The notes under the pieces were generated by a model that did no database searches, had not been told where the DNA came from, and saw nothing but the letters and a program-made list of their open reading frames with translations. From Acuticoccus mangrovi (lineage in GTDB: Bacteria; Pseudomonadota; Alphaproteobacteria; Rhizobiales; Amorphaceae): 64,000 bases of DNA. Position numbers and translations under genes: made by a program. Below, in pieces: positions 25,881 to 34,259 of this stretch. The stretch covers positions 62,001 through 126,000 of the forward strand of contig NZ_JAEKJA010000012.1 in assembly GCF_016411865.1 (NCBI RefSeq), written 5' to 3'. The first letter of the stretch is position 1; the number at the start of each line of letters is the position of its first letter.

Positions 25881-26318
25881 CTAGCCTCGGCGCTTGAACG
25901 CGGGCGTCGAGCGCAGGTCCGCCATCAGCCAGGTGTCGCCCTCGTAGCGGAACTTCGCCTGGTAGACGCCGATGCTGCTCGGCAGATCCATCGGTGCCGC
26001 GCCCCTGTCGTCGAGATCGTCGCCGGTGTAGACGAACGCGGTGGAGTAGAACTGCGCCGCCGCGGTGCCGTCGTCGGCGACGTCGACGAGCACGTTGCTC
26101 AGAAGGTGGCGCGAATGACGGTCGGTGCCGCGCTTGTCCATCGCGGCGAGGAGGCCCTCGCGCCCGCGCAGGTCCTTGCCCGCGCGCCGCCAGCAGCCAT
26201 CGGGGGTCATCACCGCGGCCATGACGTCGAAGTCACGGCTGTCGAGCGCGACGTAGAAGCGCTTGATCTGCTTCTCGATGGCAAGTTCGGCGGCCTGTCC
26301 CATGGTCGTATCTGTCAC
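25881..26318 (-). CDS. NTF2-like / SnoaL-type small protein
   Basis: This 145-residue protein has the layout of nuclear-transport-factor-2-like proteins: an N-terminal helix EKQIKRFYVALDSRDFDVM, a central APDGCW-like turn (TPDGCWRR), and a strand-rich end FRYEGDTWLMADLR. Such proteins act as isomerases, dehydratases or the small subunit of aromatic dioxygenases (beta subunit). No alpha subunit is nearby. I chose GTG 26318 because AGGGAGG precedes it at good spacing; ATG 26303 is the alternative. It is 2 bases upstream of the FAH gene. Confidence 0.78.
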   Translation of the reverse strand: MTDTTMGQAAELAIEKQIKRFYVALDSRDFDVMAAVMTPDGCWRRAGKDLRGREGLLAAMDKRGTDRHSRHLLSNVLVDVADDGTAAAQFYSTAFVYTGDDLDDRGAAPMDLPSSIGVYQAKFRYEGDTWLMADLRSTPAFKRRG

Positions 26319-26399
26319 GAAATCCTCCCTTTTCTGTCGAGAGGATCACGCCCCCGGCGCGGTGACGGTCAACCGAAATAACCGCACATGGCGCATGCG

Positions 26400-26414
26400 T
26401 TTTAATCGTTTGAC
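26400..26414 (+). promoter_or_regulatory. recurrent upstream motif, copy 2
   Basis: TTTTAATCGTTTGAC matches copy 1 at 13 of 15 positions. It lies in the divergent gap between the NTF2-like gene (start 26318, minus) and the TPP-enzyme gene (start 26464, plus), 49 bases before the latter. A self-complementary GCATGC sits just before it. Confidence 0.45.
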
Positions 26415-26463
26415 CGGATGGCGAGCGGACGCGGAAAACAACCAACCACAGCGGGAGGACGGG

Positions 26464-28005
26464 ATGAACGGCGCGGAAAGTCTGGTGGCGACCCTGGTGA
26501 ATGCGGGGGTCGAGGTGTGTTTTGCCAACCCCGGTACGTCCGAACTGCATCTCGTCGCGGCGCTCGACCGCGTGCCGGGCATGCGCTGCGTCCTGTGCCT
26601 GTTCGAGGGCGGCGTGACCGGCGCGGCGGACGGCTACGCCCGCATGGCCGGCAAGCCGGCGGCGACGCTGCTTCATCTCGGCCCCGGCCTCGGCAACGGC
26701 TTCGCCAACCTGCACAACGCCCGCCGCGCGCACACGCCCGTCCTCAACGTGGTGGGCGAGCATGCGACCTATCACATGGCGTTCGACGCCCCGCTGACGT
26801 CGGACATCCAGGCCGTCGCCGGCGCGGTCTCGGCGCACGTGGACACGGTGCGCGAGGCGTCGGCTCTCGGGGCGGCGGGTGCCCGCGCGCTCGCCGCCGC
26901 CCAGTCCGGGATGGGCCACGTCTCGACGCTCATCGTGCATGCCGACGCCGCCTGGACCGAGGGCGGGATCGTCGCCGATCCCGTCGCCCCGACGCCGCCG
27001 GCCGCGCCGGAGCCGGAGCGGGTCCGGGCCGCCGCCGAGGCGCTGCGGGCGGGTCAGGCGATGATCCTCGCCGGCAACCTCGGCGCCCGGCGCGAGGCGC
27101 TGCTCCTCGCCTCCGCCATCGCGGCCAAGACCGGCGCGCGGCTCGCCACCATCGGCCGCAATCCGCGGCTCGAGCGTGGCGCGGGCACGGCGGTGGCCGA
27201 ACGGCTCGCCAATCCCGCCGGCCCGCAGTCCAAGGCGCTCGCGGACGTGCGCAACCTCATCCTCGTCGGCGAGGGCGAGCCGATCACCTTCTTCGGCCAC
27301 CCCAACCGACCGAGCCGCACCACCCATCCGGACTGCGCCATGCTCCATCTCGCCGACCCGCACGACGACGCCCTCGCGGCGCTGCGGGCGCTCGCGGACG
27401 AGGTGGGCGCGAGGACGGCCGACGCGGTCCTCGAGCCCTACGCCCCGCCGGAGCTGCCGACCGGGCCGCTCAACCCCGACAGCGTCGCGGCGGTGGTCGG
27501 TGCGCTGCTGCCGGAGAACGCGGTGGTCGCCGACGAATCGATCACCGTCGGCCGCTCGCTGCACAAGTTCACCCGCAGCTCGGCACCGCACGACTGGATG
27601 CACCTTCCGGGCGGGGCGATCGGCATCGGCATTCCTCTCGCCACCGGTGCCGCCGTCGCGGTGCCCGACCGCAAGGTCATCAACCTGCAGGCCGACGGCA
27701 GCGGCATGTACACGGTGCAGGCGCTCTGGACCCAGGCGCGCGAGAACCTCGACGTCCTCACCGTCGTCTGGTCGAACCGCAGCTACAAGATCCTGCGCGA
27801 CGAGCTCGGCAATGTCGGCCTGCCCAACCCCGGCCCCACCGCCTTGTCGATGCTCGACCTGTCGAACCCGGAGATCGGCTGGGTGGGAATCGCCCGCGGC
27901 TTCGGCGTCGAGGCCGAGCAGGTGGACACTCTGGAGGGCTTCATCGCGGCCTTCCGCGACGGCATCGCCCACCGCGGCCCGCGGCTCATCGAAGTGGTGC
28001 TCTAG
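26464..28005 (+). CDS. thiamine-diphosphate enzyme (acetolactate synthase / benzoylformate decarboxylase type)
   Basis: This 513-residue protein has the three-domain TPP-enzyme layout. The catalytic Glu48 lies in CLFEGGVTGAADGYARM. The TPP/Mg motif starts LQADGSGMYTVQALW and ends VVWSN near residues 405-435. The N-terminal FANPGTSELHLV pattern is seen in benzoylformate-decarboxylase-like and ALS-like proteins. The central Rossmann-like domain lacks an obvious FAD-binding signature, so a decarboxylase or carboligase role is more likely than acetolactate synthesis. The ATG follows GGGAGGAC. The 3' end overlaps the LysR gene by 4 bases. Confidence 0.9.
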   Translation: MNGAESLVATLVNAGVEVCFANPGTSELHLVAALDRVPGMRCVLCLFEGGVTGAADGYARMAGKPAATLLHLGPGLGNGFANLHNARRAHTPVLNVVGEHATYHMAFDAPLTSDIQAVAGAVSAHVDTVREASALGAAGARALAAAQSGMGHVSTLIVHADAAWTEGGIVADPVAPTPPAAPEPERVRAAAEALRAGQAMILAGNLGARREALLLASAIAAKTGARLATIGRNPRLERGAGTAVAERLANPAGPQSKALADVRNLILVGEGEPITFFGHPNRPSRTTHPDCAMLHLADPHDDALAALRALADEVGARTADAVLEPYAPPELPTGPLNPDSVAAVVGALLPENAVVADESITVGRSLHKFTRSSAPHDWMHLPGGAIGIGIPLATGAAVAVPDRKVINLQADGSGMYTVQALWTQARENLDVLTVVWSNRSYKILRDELGNVGLPNPGPTALSMLDLSNPEIGWVGIARGFGVEAEQVDTLEGFIAAFRDGIAHRGPRLIEVVL

Positions 28006-28898
28006 ACCGTGGCGCGCGTCGCCGCGGCCTCTTCCCGGATCCAGCCGACGAACTGCTGCACCACGTCGTCGCTCTCGAACGGCACGGCGTAGACGACATG
28101 AAAGGTCGCATCGATAGGGATGCCGCCGGGGAACGGGGCGACCAGCCGTCCGGCGGCGAGATCGTCCGCCACGAACGCGTCCATCGCGATGGCGAACCCG
28201 GCGCCTCCGAGGGCGGCCTGATAGGCCATCGACGAGCTGGAGAAGGCCACGACCTCGGCGGACGCCCCGTCGACGTTCTTCGCATCGAGCCAGGCCTTCC
28301 AGTCCGCCGGCCGCTTCTCGGAAACGAGCAGCTGCAGCTCGAGGAGGTCGGCCGGCTCCGCGACGGGATGCTTGTCCAGGAAGGACGGGCTGCAGACGGG
28401 AAGGAGCGCCACGCGGAACAGCGGCTCCGCCACCTCGTTCGGCCGCGCGCCGGCGAGGCGAACCGCCACGTCGACGTCCGCCGTGCCGAGGTCCGGCGGC
28501 GGATCGAACAGGCTCGCGACGTCGATCCCCTGCTCCGGAAATTGCGCGTGATAGCGACTGAGGCGCGGCAGCAGCCAGCGCAGGGAGAAGGTCACCGGCG
28601 CGTAGATCTGCAGCTTGCGCTGCACATCGCGGGCGACGAAGGCGCGGGTGGCGCGATCGATCCGCGCGAACGCCTCGAACAGCTCCGCGGCATAGATTCG
28701 GCTCGCATCGTTCGGGACCACCTCACGGTAGTTCCGGTCGAACAGCGAGCGGCCCAGATAGTCCTCGAGCCCGCGCACCTGGCGCGAGATCGCGCCGGGG
28801 GTCACGAACAGCTCGTCGGCCGCCTTGGTGAAGCTCGCGTGGCGGGCCGCCACCTCGAATGCGCGCAGGGCGTTCAACGGCGGCAGACGCCAGGACAT
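28002..28898 (-). CDS. LysR-family regulator (GcvA-like subgroup)
   Basis: This 298-residue regulator starts WRLPPLNALRAFEVAARHASF with an HTH reading ELFVTPGAISRQVRGLEDYL, the same subgroup as the protein at 20554-21498. It is divergent from the GST-like/alpha-beta hydrolase genes across an 83-base gap. A small palindrome GAGAACTC lies at 28903-28910. Likely target: the divergent genes and possibly neighbours in the catabolic cluster. Confidence 0.92.
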   Translation of the reverse strand: MSWRLPPLNALRAFEVAARHASFTKAADELFVTPGAISRQVRGLEDYLGRSLFDRNYREVVPNDASRIYAAELFEAFARIDRATRAFVARDVQRKLQIYAPVTFSLRWLLPRLSRYHAQFPEQGIDVASLFDPPPDLGTADVDVAVRLAGARPNEVAEPLFRVALLPVCSPSFLDKHPVAEPADLLELQLLVSEKRPADWKAWLDAKNVDGASAEVVAFSSSSMAYQAALGGAGFAIAMDAFVADDLAAGRLVAPFPGGIPIDATFHVVYAVPFESDDVVQQFVGWIREEAAATRATV

Positions 28899-28981
28899 TT
28901 GAGAACTCCCCCCTACTACGCCAGGTCAAGCTGGAGCGCTGAAAACCGCGCTCTTCTGAGGGGAATGCTAGGCTTCGATTG

Positions 28982-29626
28982 ATGATTGCTCAAGAGACCA
29001 ATGAAGACGCACTCCGGCTGATCGGCTCCCGCCGCTCACCCTATGTGCGCAAGACCACCCTCTTCGCCCACGAAGCGGGGCTCGCCGGGCGGATCGCTCT
29101 GGTGCCCGTCGTCGTCAACATGCGCATGCTCGATCCGGACCCCGTCAATCCTCACCCGCTGAAGCAGGTGCCGACGCTGATCGCCCCCTCGGGCGAAGCG
29201 ATCTACGATTCGTTCGTGATCTGTAGCTGGCTCGCCGAGGCGGCCGGACCGGCGGGCCAGGCTCTCTTCGAGGGTCCCCGCGGCCGCACCGAGGTCCTGA
29301 CCCGGCACGCCCTCGCCCAGTCGACGATGGATCATCAGATCCGCCTCTACAGCGAGCGGCGGCGCTTTCCCGATCAACCGGAGAGCGACTTCGCCCGCGG
29401 CGTGGGGGCCCGGCTCGGCTGGGGCTGCGACGCCCTCGAGGACGACGCCGGCGGATGGATGGTGGGCCCCTTCGATCTCGGTCAGATCGCCGCGGCCGCG
29501 ATGCTGAGCTACATGGACTTCCGCTTCGCCGACCTAGCCTGGCGCGACGGCCGGCCCAAGCTCGCCGCATGGTTCGACGGGCTCGCGGAGCGCCCCTCGA
29601 TGCTCGCCACGGTGTACCAGGGATGA
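28982..29626 (+). CDS. glutathione S-transferase family protein
   Basis: This 214-residue protein has the thioredoxin-like N-terminal GST domain with SRRSPYVRKTTLFAHEAGL as the active-site helix start, cis-Pro in KQVPTLI and the glutathione-binding IYDSFVICSWLAE. An all-helical C-terminal domain follows. Members in catabolic clusters act as isomerases or dehalogenases. The upstream TTG at 28979 is adjacent; ATG 28982 is preferred. It overlaps the alpha/beta hydrolase by ATGA. Confidence 0.88.
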   Translation: MIAQETNEDALRLIGSRRSPYVRKTTLFAHEAGLAGRIALVPVVVNMRMLDPDPVNPHPLKQVPTLIAPSGEAIYDSFVICSWLAEAAGPAGQALFEGPRGRTEVLTRHALAQSTMDHQIRLYSERRRFPDQPESDFARGVGARLGWGCDALEDDAGGWMVGPFDLGQIAAAAMLSYMDFRFADLAWRDGRPKLAAWFDGLAERPSMLATVYQG

Positions 29627-30426
29627 GCCCGGCGGAGATCGGCTATGCCGACGTCAACGGCGTCGCGCTGCGCTATGCCGTGCGCCGCACCGGCCGGCCC
29701 CGCCTCGTGCTCGTGCACGAGATGGGCGGCTCGCTCGAAAGCTGGGACGAAGCGGCGGACTCGCTCGCCGCACATTGGGAGATCCTGAGCTACGACGCCC
29801 GCGGCGCGGGCTTGTCGGAGAAGATCATCGGCACGGTGACGATCGACGATCTCGCCGCGGACCTTCTCGCGCTGCTCGACCGGATCGGCTGGACCGGGCC
29901 GGTGCGCGCGGCCGGCACCGCGGTCGGCGCGGCGACCGCCATCCGCGCGGCGGTGCGCACACCGGACCGCTTCCGCGCACTCGCCGCCCTCTCCCCGGCC
30001 CTCGGGGTGCCGCCGGATCGCCGCGCCGCGACCTATGCCACCGCGGAGACGATCGAGCGGACCGGCGTGCGCGCCGCCACGGACCACCGCTGGGACCGGG
30101 CCTGGCCGCCCCATCTGCGCGACGATCCGGCGCGGGCCGAGGCCGCACGCTGCCGTAAGCTCGGACACGATCCGAAGAGCTTCGCCGCCCTCTACCGCAT
30201 GGTCGCCGAGATGAACCTCGCGCCGGACCTTGCGCGCCTGTCCTGCCCGACCCTCGTGCTCGCAGGACGTTTCGACGCAACCCGTCCGCCGGAGCAGGTC
30301 GCGGCGGTCGCGGCGGCGATCCCCGGCGCCACCTATGAGGTCGTCGACAGCGGCCACGTCATGCAGGCGATCTCGCCGTCGATCATCGCCGACCGTCTCG
30401 ACCGGTTCTTCGCTGCGACAGACTGA
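29623..30426 (+). CDS. alpha/beta-hydrolase fold protein without nucleophile serine
   Basis: This 267-residue protein follows the alpha/beta-hydrolase plan: oxyanion segment VHEMGGSLESWDEAA, strand-turn YDARGAGLSE, acid Asp218 in AGRFDATRP and His245 in DSGHVMQ. The nucleophile elbow, normally GxSxG, reads GTAVG (98-102), with Ala100 where Ser is expected. Serine-hydrolase chemistry is therefore unlikely unless another residue substitutes. It could be a cofactor-free lyase or decarboxylase, or a binding protein. The gene overlaps the GST-like gene by ATGA, so the pair is co-expressed. Confidence 0.85.
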   Translation: MSPAEIGYADVNGVALRYAVRRTGRPRLVLVHEMGGSLESWDEAADSLAAHWEILSYDARGAGLSEKIIGTVTIDDLAADLLALLDRIGWTGPVRAAGTAVGAATAIRAAVRTPDRFRALAALSPALGVPPDRRAATYATAETIERTGVRAATDHRWDRAWPPHLRDDPARAEAARCRKLGHDPKSFAALYRMVAEMNLAPDLARLSCPTLVLAGRFDATRPPEQVAAVAAAIPGATYEVVDSGHVMQAISPSIIADRLDRFFAATD

Positions 30427-30538
30427 CTTTCGTTTTTCTCAAGCGAGCATGGCGGAATACGCCGCGCAGGGCCGCGAATTGACAGTTTTGGATGGTCGCG
30501 CCCGCGTTCGGCATGAACGAAACTCAAAATTAGTCCAT

Positions 30539-30553
30539 TTTTCGTCGTTTGAC
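30539..30553 (+). promoter_or_regulatory. recurrent upstream motif, copy 3
   Basis: TTTTCGTCGTTTGAC is identical to copy 1 (22802-22816). It lies 83 bases upstream of the crotonase start at 30637, in a 210-base intergenic gap. Here the core extends to the inverted repeat GTCGT-TTG-ACGAC (30545-30557), which resembles a dimeric operator. Confidence 0.5.
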
Positions 30554-30636
30554 GACCTCTGGCGCGCCGCTCACCCTGATCGCATAACGCAGCAAGAACG
30601 ACGATCCCGCCGAGAGCGGGGCGCGGGGAGACGAAA

Positions 30637-31425
30637 GTGGCGATTGAAGTTGAGCGGCGCGGTCATATCGCCATCGTCACCCTGAACCGACCGGAAGCAC
30701 TCAACGCCATCGATCCCGAAACGCGTGTCGAGTTCCGCGCCGTGATGGCCGACCTCGGCGCCGACGCGGACGTTCGCGTGGTGATCCTGACCGGCGCCGG
30801 CGAGCGCGCCTTCTGCACCGGCTCCGATCTGAAGAAGACCATGCCGCCGGCGGAGAGCTTCGCCTCGCTGGCGTTCGGCTCCACCGAGCAGAAGGTGCAG
30901 ACCGAGACGATCACCAACGCTCTCGCGATCCCACAGCCGGTGATCTGCGCGGTCAACGGCATCGCGGTGGCCGGTGGGCTCGAGCTGGCGCTCGCCTGCG
31001 ACATTCGCATCGCCGTCGACACCGCGAGCTTCGGCCTCTCCGAAGTGCGCGTCGGCTCGATCCCCGGCGGCGGCGGGACCCAGCGCCTACCGCGCACGAT
31101 CGGCCTCACCAACGCCATGCCGATGCTCCTGAGCGGCGAGCGGATCAACGCCGCCGACGCGCTGCGGATCGGCCTCGTCTGGCAGCTGGTGCCCGCCGAC
31201 GAATTGATGCCGACGGTTCTGGCGCTCGCCGAGCGGATCGCGTCGAACGCACCGCTCGCGGTGCGGGCGGTGAAGATGCTCGCCCATCGCGGGCTCGGGA
31301 TGCCGCTCGCGGAAGGCATCGAGCTCGAGCGCATGACGGCCGGCGTTCTGCGCGACAGCAAGGATCGGATCGAAGGCCGCCGGGCCTTCGCCGAGAAGCG
31401 CAAGCCGGTGTACCGCGGCGAATAG
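30637..31425 (+). CDS. enoyl-CoA hydratase/isomerase family protein
   Basis: This 262-residue crotonase has the oxyanion segments FCTGSDLKK and NGIAVAGGLELALACDIRIA. The first catalytic Glu is present in FGLSEVRVGSIPGGGGTQRLPR; the second position, in NAMPMLL, is Pro. This fits hydratases that use one Glu, or isomerases. It starts at GTG 30637 behind GGGGAG. It begins a plus-strand run of seven genes with the ABC importer and PcaIJ-like CoA-transferase. Confidence 0.93.
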   Translation: MAIEVERRGHIAIVTLNRPEALNAIDPETRVEFRAVMADLGADADVRVVILTGAGERAFCTGSDLKKTMPPAESFASLAFGSTEQKVQTETITNALAIPQPVICAVNGIAVAGGLELALACDIRIAVDTASFGLSEVRVGSIPGGGGTQRLPRTIGLTNAMPMLLSGERINAADALRIGLVWQLVPADELMPTVLALAERIASNAPLAVRAVKMLAHRGLGMPLAEGIELERMTAGVLRDSKDRIEGRRAFAEKRKPVYRGE

Positions 31426-31470
31426 ATCGCCCGGCCGAATAACAACGACCACTAAGAACGGGAGGATACG

Positions 31471-32496
31471 ATGCTCGACAGACGAACGTTGATTTGCGGG
31501 ACGATGGCCGTGGCGGCGCTGGCCGCCGTCGGCGCCGCGCCCGCCCTCGCGGCCGATCAGGCGCTGATCGACGCGGCGACGAAGGAAGGCTCGGTCAACT
31601 GGTACACTTCGCTGATCCAGGACCAGGCCGCCCGTCCCCTCGCCCGCGCCTTCGAGGAGAAATACCCCGGCATCTCGGTGGAGATCATCGCCGGCAAGTC
31701 CGCCGATCTCCTTCTGAAAATCAACGACGAGCTCGCCGCCGGGCGACTCCATGCCGACGTCCACCACGGCGGCAGCGTCGTGCCGAAGCTGCTCGCGATG
31801 GACGCGATCCAGCCCTACGTGCCGCCGTCGGCCGCCAACCTGCCCGACGACATGAAGGACCCGGACGGCTACTGGGTCGCCGAGGTCGTGAGCTTCCTCG
31901 TGCCCGCCTACAACACCGACATGGTGCCGGCGGAGGAGGCGCCGAAGACCTACGAGGATCTCCTCGATCCCAAGTGGAAGGGCGCGATCGCCTGGGCGGC
32001 GACGATGACGCAGGGTGGCCCTCCGGGGTTCATCGGCACCGTGCTCGGCCTCATGGGGCAGGAGAAGGGCATGGAGTATCTGCGCAAGCTGAGCGAGCAG
32101 AACATCGTCAACGTGCCGGCCAATCAGCGCGTCACGCTGGATCAGGTCATCGCCGGCGAATATCCGCTAGCGCTCAGCACCTTCTCCCACCACACCGACA
32201 TCTCGCAGGAAGACGGCGCGCCGGTGCAGTGGATCGCACTGCAGCCGAAGGTGACGAACACCATCGACTCCACCTTCCTGATGAAGGGCGCGCCGCATCC
32301 GAACGCGGGCAAGCTGTTCATCGACTTCATCGTCTCTGATGCCGGTCAGAAGGTCTTGGCCGACGCCGGCTACATTCCCGCCAACCCCAAGTTCCGCAAT
32401 CCGGAGCGCAGCCCCGAGGCGTTCGCCCTGACCCCGAGCCTCGTCGCCGCGCACCTCAACGACTGGGTGGCGATCTACGACGAGCTCTTCAAGTGA
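31471..32496 (+). CDS. ABC transporter substrate-binding protein (family 1, AfuA/FbpA-like)
   Basis: This 341-residue protein has a Tat-like or Sec signal peptide (DRRTLICGTMAVAALAAVG, cleavage after APALA) and the FbpA-type start EGSVNWYTSLIQDQAARPLARAFEEKYPG. Family members bind ferric ion, but many in catabolic loci bind organic anions or phosphonates. The Tyr-Tyr ferric ligand pair is not evident near the C terminus, so an organic substrate seems more likely. Its stop overlaps the permease GTG (GTGA). An SD GGGAGG precedes the ATG. Confidence 0.9.
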   Translation: MLDRRTLICGTMAVAALAAVGAAPALAADQALIDAATKEGSVNWYTSLIQDQAARPLARAFEEKYPGISVEIIAGKSADLLLKINDELAAGRLHADVHHGGSVVPKLLAMDAIQPYVPPSAANLPDDMKDPDGYWVAEVVSFLVPAYNTDMVPAEEAPKTYEDLLDPKWKGAIAWAATMTQGGPPGFIGTVLGLMGQEKGMEYLRKLSEQNIVNVPANQRVTLDQVIAGEYPLALSTFSHHTDISQEDGAPVQWIALQPKVTNTIDSTFLMKGAPHPNAGKLFIDFIVSDAGQKVLADAGYIPANPKFRNPERSPEAFALTPSLVAAHLNDWVAIYDELFK

Positions 32497-34250
32497 CGGA
32501 CAGTCCGACCATGGACGGGGGGGCCTACCCGGCACCCCGTCGCCCCGCACCAACCCGCGCCAGCTGGCGCGGACGGGGCATCGAGCTCACGGTGCCCACG
32601 GTCGTCCTGACGGTGATCATCGCGGTGCTCGTGCTGCCGCCGCTCGCCATGCTGGTGCGCACGAGCCTCATCGACTACTCCGACGGCTCGTTCGGCCTCG
32701 TGAACTACCGCAAGCTCTTCGCCGAGCCCGAGCTCTACCTCACCACCATCAACTCCGTCGTCTTCGCGGCCGGCGCGACGTGCGTGTCCCTCCTCATCGG
32801 TGCCTGCGTCGCCTGGATCGTGGAGCGCACCAACGCGCCCTTCCGCGGCCTCGCCTACGTCACGACCATCGTCTCGCTCGGGACCCCCGCGATCCTCTAT
32901 GTCTGCGGCTGGATCTTTCTCCTCGGCCGCGCCGGTCCGCTGAACTCCGCCTGGCGGGCGCTCACCGGATCGTTCCAGCCTCTCGTCAACGTCTATTCGA
33001 TTCCCGGGATGATCCTGATCGAGGGCCTCCTTTGGGTGCCGCTCGTCTTCCTCCTGTGCGGGGCGACGTTCAAGCGGCAGAACGCCGACCTCGAGGAGGC
33101 CGCACGCATGTCCGGCGCGTCCGTGATCGCGACGGTGCGGCGCGTCTCGCTTCCGCTCGCCAAGCCGGCGCTCTACGGTCTCGCGATCTTCATCTTCATC
33201 CGCAATCTCGAAGCGTTCGACGTGCCGGTGCTGCTCGGCATGCCCGGCGGCATCAAGCTGCTCACGTCCGACATCTACCTCACGATGACGCGCGTGCCCC
33301 CCGACCTCGGCCACGCCAGCGCCTTCGCGGTGGTGATGATCGCCTTCATCTCCGTCCTCCTCTATTTCTACGGCCGTGTCTCGGCCAATGCGGACCGCTT
33401 CGCCAGCATCACGGGGAAGGGCTTCCGCCCGCGCCCGTTCGATCTCGGCCGGTTCCGCTGGGTCGGCGGCCTCGTGGTGGTGCTGCACTTCACGCTGGTC
33501 CTGGCGCTGCCGATCATCGCCGTCTTGTGGAACTCGATCACCCCGTTCGTGCGTGCGTTCAGCGTGAAGGCGCTCGGCAACCTGACGCTGCGCAACTACA
33601 CCTACGTGCTGACCGACAGCCACTATCTGCACCTCGCCTGGAACACGGTGCTCGCGGCGAGCGTCGCGGCGACCGTCGCGGTGGCACTGACGGCGGTGGC
33701 GGCGTGGTTCGCCGTGCGGCGCTGGCCGGCCTCGGGCGGTCTGACGCAGCTCGTCAGCCTGCCGATCGTGTTCCCCGGCATCGTGCTCGGCGTGGCGATG
33801 ATCCAGATCGCGCTGCGCACGCCCTTCGGCCTCTACGGCACGATCTGGCTGATCGCGATCGCCTTCCTGATCCGCTACCTGCCCTACGGCATGCGCTACG
33901 CCCAACCGGCGATGATGCAGATCCACCGCGAGCTGGAGGAGGCCGCCGGCATCTCCGGCGCCACCCAGCCGGGCATCTTCCGGCGCGTGGTGCTGCCGCT
34001 CGCAGCGCCGGCGCTCATCGCCGGATGGCTCTTCATCTTCCTCCTCGCCGCCAAGGAGCTGTCGATCGCCGTGCTGCTCGCCGGTGCCCGATCCAAGACC
34101 ATCGCGGTCGCCATGTTTGACCAGTGGACCAACGGCGAAGCCGGCGAAGTCGCTGCGCTCGGCATCATCTGGACCATCGTCATGTCCTGCTGCGCCGGGC
34201 TGATGCATTACCTTTCCCGCGGCGACATGAAGTCGCGCGGCACGCAGTAA
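32493..34250 (+). CDS. ABC transporter permease, two fused domains (AfuB/FbpB-like)
   Basis: This 585-residue protein contains two BPD_transp_1 domains of about six helices each, with EAA-loop motifs EEAARMSGASVIATVRRVSLPLAKPAL-like in the first half and EEAAGISGATQPGIFRRVVLPLAAPAL-like in the second. The single chain thus supplies both halves of the channel, as in FbpB-type importers. Translation starts at GTG 32493, coupled to the binding-protein stop; ATG 32511 is an alternative. Confidence 0.92.
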   Translation: MTDSPTMDGGAYPAPRRPAPTRASWRGRGIELTVPTVVLTVIIAVLVLPPLAMLVRTSLIDYSDGSFGLVNYRKLFAEPELYLTTINSVVFAAGATCVSLLIGACVAWIVERTNAPFRGLAYVTTIVSLGTPAILYVCGWIFLLGRAGPLNSAWRALTGSFQPLVNVYSIPGMILIEGLLWVPLVFLLCGATFKRQNADLEEAARMSGASVIATVRRVSLPLAKPALYGLAIFIFIRNLEAFDVPVLLGMPGGIKLLTSDIYLTMTRVPPDLGHASAFAVVMIAFISVLLYFYGRVSANADRFASITGKGFRPRPFDLGRFRWVGGLVVVLHFTLVLALPIIAVLWNSITPFVRAFSVKALGNLTLRNYTYVLTDSHYLHLAWNTVLAASVAATVAVALTAVAAWFAVRRWPASGGLTQLVSLPIVFPGIVLGVAMIQIALRTPFGLYGTIWLIAIAFLIRYLPYGMRYAQPAMMQIHRELEEAAGISGATQPGIFRRVVLPLAAPALIAGWLFIFLLAAKELSIAVLLAGARSKTIAVAMFDQWTNGEAGEVAALGIIWTIVMSCCAGLMHYLSRGDMKSRGTQ

Positions 34251-34259
34251 GGGGCCAGC

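Noticed and set aside
26233-27972. 579-codon minus-strand frame opposite the TPP-enzyme gene
   Set aside because: Antisense shadow caused by high GC at third positions; composition is low-complexity.
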